Shown here: positions 60,666 through 64,000 of the stretch, one piece after another
Layout of the letters: every line of letters starts with the position of its first letter
Position numbering within the stretch: the first letter of the stretch is position 1
NCBI RefSeq assembly: GCF_003258365.1
Contig: NZ_QHKM01000008.1
Coordinates: 62,001-126,000, forward strand
DNA length: 64,000 nucleotides
Reading direction: 5' to 3'
Source: Hymenobacter edaphi
GTDB taxonomy: Bacteria; Bacteroidota; Bacteroidia; Cytophagales; Hymenobacteraceae
Notes under the pieces: model-generated
What the model was told of the DNA's origin: nothing
Databases searched by the model: none
The model's input: the letters and a program-made list of their open reading frames with translations, nothing else
Program-made: the position numbers and the translations under genes

Positions 60666-62753
60666 TTAGAAATCCGTGTCCAGGCCCAGCTTCTGCTTCA
60701 TTTCCAGCAGCACCGGGAATTTCTGGGCCAGGTACTCGAAGCGGTCCGAGGAGGTGTAGAGGCGCATGGCGTTGTGCTCCTGGTGCGTCACCTCGGTCTG
60801 GATGCTGAGGCTGCGGTAGCCGGTGCGCTGGCGCAGGGCCGTGATGAATTCGGGCTTGAAGGCGTTGAACTGGTCGAGCTGCACCGTGTTTTCCAGCTGT
60901 AGCCGAACGACGTGCTGCGCATCGGCCTGCACCGGGCGGTTCAGGATGGTAAACTCGCTCATGCTGATCTGCTTGCGCCCTTCCGCCAGCTCGCGCCACA
61001 CCTGCTGCAGCCGCTGCTGATCGATGCTGCCGGTAACGGGCGCGGCGGCTTCTTCTTCCAGCACGGCGGCCTGGGTTTCCTGGCGCTGCTGCGTGGCCTG
61101 GCTTTTCAGCGCCTGCAGGTTCATCTTCGGAATAGCCAGCGGCTTGGCCGCTGGCCGGGCGCTGCCGGGCGCCGTCGACACCGGGTCCGGATTCGCTACC
61201 AGCGGCCGGCTGCCGGGCTCGTGCCCGGCCACGCTCGGGCGGCCCGCTTCCACGTGCGGCAGCGTATCCACCAGCTGCCGGTGGGTGGAAGGCTGCTCCT
61301 CCAGCTCGTTTTCGATGCTGGGCGTTGGGTGCATTTCCGCCACTCCGCTCTGCACCGGCACAATGGGCTCAGGCGCAGCCGGGGCGTGGGCCAGCTGGTT
61401 GGCGGTTATTGGTTGTTGGGTGTTGGCCAGCGGCTGGGCCACGCGGGGGCCGGGCGCCGGCGTCGCGTAGCTGTTCGGGGCCGCGCCGTTGGTGGCACTT
61501 TGGCCGTTTGTGCCCTGGCCGTTGGCTGCGTAGCCGTTGCCGTTCGAGCCATTCGTAGCCGGAGCGGGCGTCGGGGCGGCGGCCGGGGCTATACCGTCAG
61601 TTTTTTTTTTAGCCTCGCCGTTGCTGGCCGAGGCTACCATTTCCTGCGTGAGCTGCACGGCCTGGCGCAGGTAGGCCAGCTTCATGAGCATCAGCTCCAC
61701 GTGCAGGCGCTGGTTTTTGGCGGCTTTGAAGTCCCGGTCGCACTGGCTGAGCAGGTTCAGGCCGGTCACCAGGAAGCTCAGCGGCGCCTGCCTTGCCTGG
61801 TCGGCGTACCGCTGGCGCAGGCCCTCCGATACTTCCAGCAGCTGCACCGTCTGCGGGTCCTTGCACACCAGCAGCCCGCGCAGGTGCTCGGCCGCCCCGA
61901 TGACGAACTGGTGCAAATCGAAGCCGTTCTGCACCACCTCATCGAGCAGCAGCAGGGTCTGGCTCAAATCCTGGCGCAGGCAGTAGTCGGTGAGGCGGAA
62001 GTAGTACTCGTAGTCGAGGATGTGCAGGTTCTGCACCACCGCCCGGTAGCTCAGCTGATGGCCCGAGAAGGTCACCATCTGGTCGAAAATGCTCAGCGCG
62101 TCGCGCAGGCCGCCGTCGGCTTTCTGAGCAATGAGGTGCAGCGCGTCGTCCTCGGCCGTCACCTGCTCCTGGCCCGAAATGTAGCCCAGGTGCCCCACGA
62201 TGTCGTCGAGCTTGATGCGGTTGAAGTCGAAGATCTGGCAGCGCGACAGAATCGTCGGAATGATCTTGTGCCGCTCGGTGGTGGCCAGGATGAAGATGGC
62301 GTAGCCCGGCGGCTCCTCCAGCGTCTTCAGAAAGGCGTTGAAGGCCGCGTTCGAGAGCATGTGCACCTCGTCGATGATGTACACCTTGTAGCGGCCCTGC
62401 TGCGGGGCGTAGCGCACCTGCTCCACCAGTGAGCGGATGTCCTCCACCGAGTTGTTGGAGGCCGCATCCAGCTCGTGCACGTTGAACGAGGCGCTCTGGT
62501 TAAAGGCGCGGCAGGAGTCGCAGGTGTCGCAGGCCTCGGCCTCGGCCGTCAGGTTGGTGCAGTTGATGGTCTTGGCCAGGATGCGGGCGCAGGTGGTCTT
62601 GCCCACCCCGCGCGGGCCGCAGAACAGGAATGCCTGGGCCAGGTGGCCGGTCACGATGGCGTTCTGCAGCGTGGTGGTTACGTGCTGCTGCCCAACCACG
62701 CTGCGGAACGTGGCGGGACGGTATTTGCGGGCCGAAACGACAAAATTCTCCAT
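60666..62753 (-). CDS. dnaX: DNA polymerase III subunits gamma and tau
   Basis: 695 residues (tau form) from the ATG at 62753 (MENFVVSARKYRPATF). Clamp-loader AAA+ features: Walker A GPRGVGKTTCARIL, zinc-binding cysteines in INCTNLTAEAEACDTCDSCRAF, Walker B YIIDEVHMLS, sensor 1 FILATTERHKIIPTILSRC, and the collar domain up to ~375. A low-complexity Ala/Pro/Asn/Gly linker follows, then a C-terminal tau domain (QQVWRELAEGRKQISMSEFTIL ... FPVLLEMKQKLGLDTDF). At codons 382-385 a run of ten A offers a programmed slip to a stop, producing gamma. A near-leaderless promoter (TATCTTTG) precedes it. Confidence 0.96.
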   Translation of the reverse strand: MENFVVSARKYRPATFRSVVGQQHVTTTLQNAIVTGHLAQAFLFCGPRGVGKTTCARILAKTINCTNLTAEAEACDTCDSCRAFNQSASFNVHELDAASNNSVEDIRSLVEQVRYAPQQGRYKVYIIDEVHMLSNAAFNAFLKTLEEPPGYAIFILATTERHKIIPTILSRCQIFDFNRIKLDDIVGHLGYISGQEQVTAEDDALHLIAQKADGGLRDALSIFDQMVTFSGHQLSYRAVVQNLHILDYEYYFRLTDYCLRQDLSQTLLLLDEVVQNGFDLHQFVIGAAEHLRGLLVCKDPQTVQLLEVSEGLRQRYADQARQAPLSFLVTGLNLLSQCDRDFKAAKNQRLHVELMLMKLAYLRQAVQLTQEMVASASNGEAKKKTDGIAPAAAPTPAPATNGSNGNGYAANGQGTNGQSATNGAAPNSYATPAPGPRVAQPLANTQQPITANQLAHAPAAPEPIVPVQSGVAEMHPTPSIENELEEQPSTHRQLVDTLPHVEAGRPSVAGHEPGSRPLVANPDPVSTAPGSARPAAKPLAIPKMNLQALKSQATQQRQETQAAVLEEEAAAPVTGSIDQQRLQQVWRELAEGRKQISMSEFTILNRPVQADAQHVVRLQLENTVQLDQFNAFKPEFITALRQRTGYRSLSIQTEVTHQEHNAMRLYTSSDRFEYLAQKFPVLLEMKQKLGLDTDF
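61601..61610 (-). promoter_or_regulatory. Slippery A10 run in dnaX (predicted gamma/tau switch)
   Basis: On the coding strand the frame reads GCT AAA AAA AAA ACT GAC. One extra A, or a -1 ribosomal slip, gives AAA AAC TGA, an immediate stop after residue 385. One A fewer gives CTG ACG GTA TAG, also a stop. The run lies right after the third (collar) domain, where gamma ends in other bacteria. Confidence 0.78.
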
Positions 62754-62765
62754 AACTCCTAGCCA

Positions 62766-62773
62766 CAAAGATA
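62766..62773 (-). promoter_or_regulatory. -7 promoter element of dnaX
   Basis: TATCTTTG on the minus strand, 12 nt before the ATG. Transcription would start only a few nucleotides before the start codon, giving a nearly leaderless mRNA. No TTG at -33. Confidence 0.6.
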
Positions 62774-63021
62774 CCCCTAAAAGGCGGGCCGGGAAAGGAA
62801 AGTTCGGCCGGTAGCGGCCCCCGCCCGCTCTGCCGATGCCAGGAGGCAGCGCCGAGTGAGCGGCCTACTTTGCGCGGCCCAAGCCCGTTGCTTATTCCGA
62901 CTGGCACCGCCACGTTAAACCGTTACTGTTGGCCTTCCGCCACCGCGTCTGAGCTGCCGCGCCTCGAATAATTGCGTTCATGCCCTGCGCCTTGATGCAG
63001 TAGTCCAGCTAATGCGTTGCA

Positions 63022-63049
63022 GCAGCTCGTTTGCGGCAGCTCGTTTGCG
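63022..63049. repeat. 14-bp tandem duplication
   Basis: GCAGCTCGTTTGCG occurs twice in a row, followed by another GCAG. No association with a gene start is evident. Confidence 0.75.
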
Positions 63050-63132
63050 GCAGATTTGCACAGCGTTGCTGATTTTTAGTAGGCACCAGTTCAACGCCAG
63101 CCAGCATATGTTGTAATTTTGCTAATTAAAAT

Positions 63133-63161
63133 TTGTATTATAATATTGATTGCACTATATT
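63133..63161 (+). promoter_or_regulatory. Sigma70-like promoter pattern in AT-rich island
   Basis: TTGTAT, 17-nt spacer, TATATT, within a ~65-bp stretch that is mostly A/T. It lies 70 bp before the membrane-protein ATG. The arrangement resembles an enterobacterial promoter rather than the Bacteroidota consensus; AT-richness alone makes chance matches likely. Confidence 0.4.
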
Positions 63162-63230
63162 ATACCTGGATAGACAGGTTGCCCGCCGTGGTGGCGGGTG
63201 GCGACATCCCGGACCCCTAATCATTTCCCA

Positions 63231-63749
63231 ATGAACCCTACCTCTACGCTTTCCCGCGGGCTGCTGCTGGCCTATGTGCTGCTCACCTTTTATTGCCTGG
63301 GGGCCGCCATTTTCACCGAATGGGCCGAGCTGCGCAACGCGGCCGATGCCAGCTCTTACCTGAGTGCGGCCGATCTGGCGGCCTGGCAAATGGCCAGCAC
63401 CGACAACACCGCCCTGCTGCTAACCATTTTATCGGGCGTACAGACGGCCGCCCTGCTGGCCCTGGTCTGGCTGCTGCCCACTTCGGTGCCACGGGGTGTG
63501 CTGTGGGCCGCGCTGGCCTGCCACGTGGTAGTGTGGGGGCTGGGGCTGCTGGCCCGCCTGCCCGTGGGCAGCTTCGGCGGCGCCGACCCCGGCCTCGTCG
63601 ACCTGCTGGTGCGCAGCGGCTGGGGCCGCAAGCTGGTGCTGCTGATCGAAGCCCCGCTGGCCGCCTACATGGCCTTCCGCGCCTTCTGGCCGGCCCAGGC
63701 CGCCAGCCGTCCGGCCGCCGCACCCGGCAAAGCGCCGGTGCTCGGTTAA
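63231..63749 (+). CDS. Four-helix membrane protein of unknown function
   Basis: 172 residues from the ATG at 63231 (MNPTSTLSRGLLLAYVLLTFYCLGAAIFTEW). Four hydrophobic segments are visible: LLLAYVLLTFYCLGAAIF, ALLLTILSGVQTAALLALVWLL, VLWAALACHVVVWGLGLLA and LVLLIEAPLAAYMAFRAFW. The polar loop after helix 1 (ELRNAADASSYLSAADLAAWQM) and the overall layout recall small DUF1772-like proteins, but I would not assign the family. A very strong terminator follows. The start is the first ATG downstream of the AT-rich island. Confidence 0.75.
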   Translation: MNPTSTLSRGLLLAYVLLTFYCLGAAIFTEWAELRNAADASSYLSAADLAAWQMASTDNTALLLTILSGVQTAALLALVWLLPTSVPRGVLWAALACHVVVWGLGLLARLPVGSFGGADPGLVDLLVRSGWGRKLVLLIEAPLAAYMAFRAFWPAQAASRPAAAPGKAPVLG

Positions 63750-63770
63750 GGCCGGCCCGCACGCAAAGAC

Positions 63771-63825
63771 TTCCCGGAACGGGCGAATCGGCCGGGCCCG
63801 ATTCGCCCGTTCCGGGAAACTTTTT
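63771..63825 (+). terminator. Strong intrinsic terminator
   Basis: A perfect 20-bp stem (TTCCCGGAACGGGCGAATCG with its exact complement 63799-63818) and an 8-nt loop, then AC and TTTTT. It separates the membrane-protein gene from ssrA. Confidence 0.88.
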
Positions 63826-63906
63826 ACCCCCCTTCCACCGTTATTGCTCTGGTTGCGCTACCTTCGCAGCCCGCTCCGCTCGGCGGGGCATCGTTCTTAC
63901 ACATTT

Positions 63907-64000
63907 GGGGCTGACCGGAATTGACAGCTCGTGCAAGTCACGAGTAAGCGTGTCGGGAGTTGGACGAATCTCCCGCTAAAAAATCATCCGAAAAATACCT
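63907..64000 (+). ncRNA. ssrA: tmRNA (ssrA), 5' part, continues past the right edge
   Basis: The conserved 5' end GGGGCTGACCGGAATTGACA is followed by GTAAGCGTGTCGGGAG and a run CTAAAAAATCATCCGAAAAAT. This is the order seen in Bacteroidota tmRNAs (5' acceptor strand, then GTAAGCATG-like block, then the A-rich approach to the tag region). The resume codon, tag peptide and 3' CCA half lie outside the window. tmRNA with SmpB rescues stalled ribosomes. Upstream, TACCTTCG at 63859-63866 is a near -7 element; if used, the 5' end is made by processing. Confidence 0.85.

Larger units (their letters stand above)
62754..63230. other. 477-bp gap between divergent dnaX and membrane-protein genes
   Basis: No gene seen. 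From left to right it holds the dnaX promoter (62766-62773), ~230 bp of mixed GC sequence, a 14-bp tandem duplication (63022-63049), and an AT-rich island (about 63105-63170) with a sigma70-like promoter pattern. Confidence 0.55.

Noticed and set aside
63022-63049. CGTTTGCG inside the 14-bp tandem repeat as another LacI-type box
   Set aside because: The rest of the box is absent and no pathway gene is nearby, so it is probably coincidental.

Overview
The window is a high-GC, gene-dense stretch of a Bacteroidota chromosome, most likely a Hymenobacter-type Cytophagales bacterium. The basis is SusC/SusD-like outer-membrane proteins, type IX secretion (T9SS) style C-terminal tails, many Bacteroidota lipoproteins, and several promoters with the TAnnTTTG -7 element. 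Intergenic spaces are unusually rich in long inverted repeats. The genus is an inference from overall character, not from a marker gene. I found no tRNA, rRNA, CRISPR array, transposase, integrase or prophage gene. A tmRNA gene begins at the right edge.

Layout. (1) 1-3.3 kb: the 5' part of an LVIVD-type lipoprotein gene, a secreted serine hydrolase, and an organic-peroxide module (ohrR-ohr) with a recognisable OhrR-type operator. (2) 3.3-9.8 kb: a heavy-metal efflux locus with a small His/Cys-rich protein, a CusA/CzcA pump fused in frame to a TolC-type outer-membrane factor, and a lipoprotein adaptor. (3) 10-24.3 kb: housekeeping and accessory genes (GluQ-like synthetase, endonuclease V, serine hydrolase, alpha/beta hydrolase, a DUF1990 pair, desaturase, alcohol dehydrogenase, cytochrome b, aminotransferase, aldehyde dehydrogenase). 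(4) 24.4-47.3 kb: a complete pectin/hexuronate utilisation island. (5) 47.4-57 kb: SnoaL-like protein, fructose-1,6-bisphosphatase, DinB, pirin, a T9SS cargo, a 21-bp tandem-repeat tract next to a coiled-coil protein, a lipoprotein, and isocitrate dehydrogenase. (6) 57-64 kb: M16 peptidase, dnaX with an internal A10 slippery run, a membrane protein, and the start of ssrA.

How the pectin island fits together. A GH28 polygalacturonase and a pectin methylesterase-PL10 lyase fusion cut pectin. SusC/SusD import the oligomers. GH105 trims unsaturated ends. KdgF, KduI and KduD carry the unsaturated sugar to 2-keto-3-deoxygluconate (KDG). An ExuT-type permease plus UxaC, UxaB and UxaA carry galacturonate to the same KDG. 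KdgK and Eda then yield pyruvate and glyceraldehyde-3-phosphate, and fbp lies just downstream. A LacI-family regulator sits inside the island. A conserved DNA element (AACGTTCCCGATA followed by a CG(T/A)TTGCGCAAATAAA block) occurs upstream of GH28 and between lacI and kduD, with partial copies before uxaC and kdgK. This is a candidate regulon box.

The most notable points are: the RND-TolC fusion with an internal signal-peptide-like junction; the candidate LacI regulon element; the dnaX A10 run, where a one-base slip gives an immediate stop and a predicted 385-residue gamma; the degenerate 21-bp tandem repeat at 53.6 kb; and several families of large intergenic inverted repeats, including a perfect 38-bp-arm hairpin. 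No single undescribed multi-gene system stands out beyond these.
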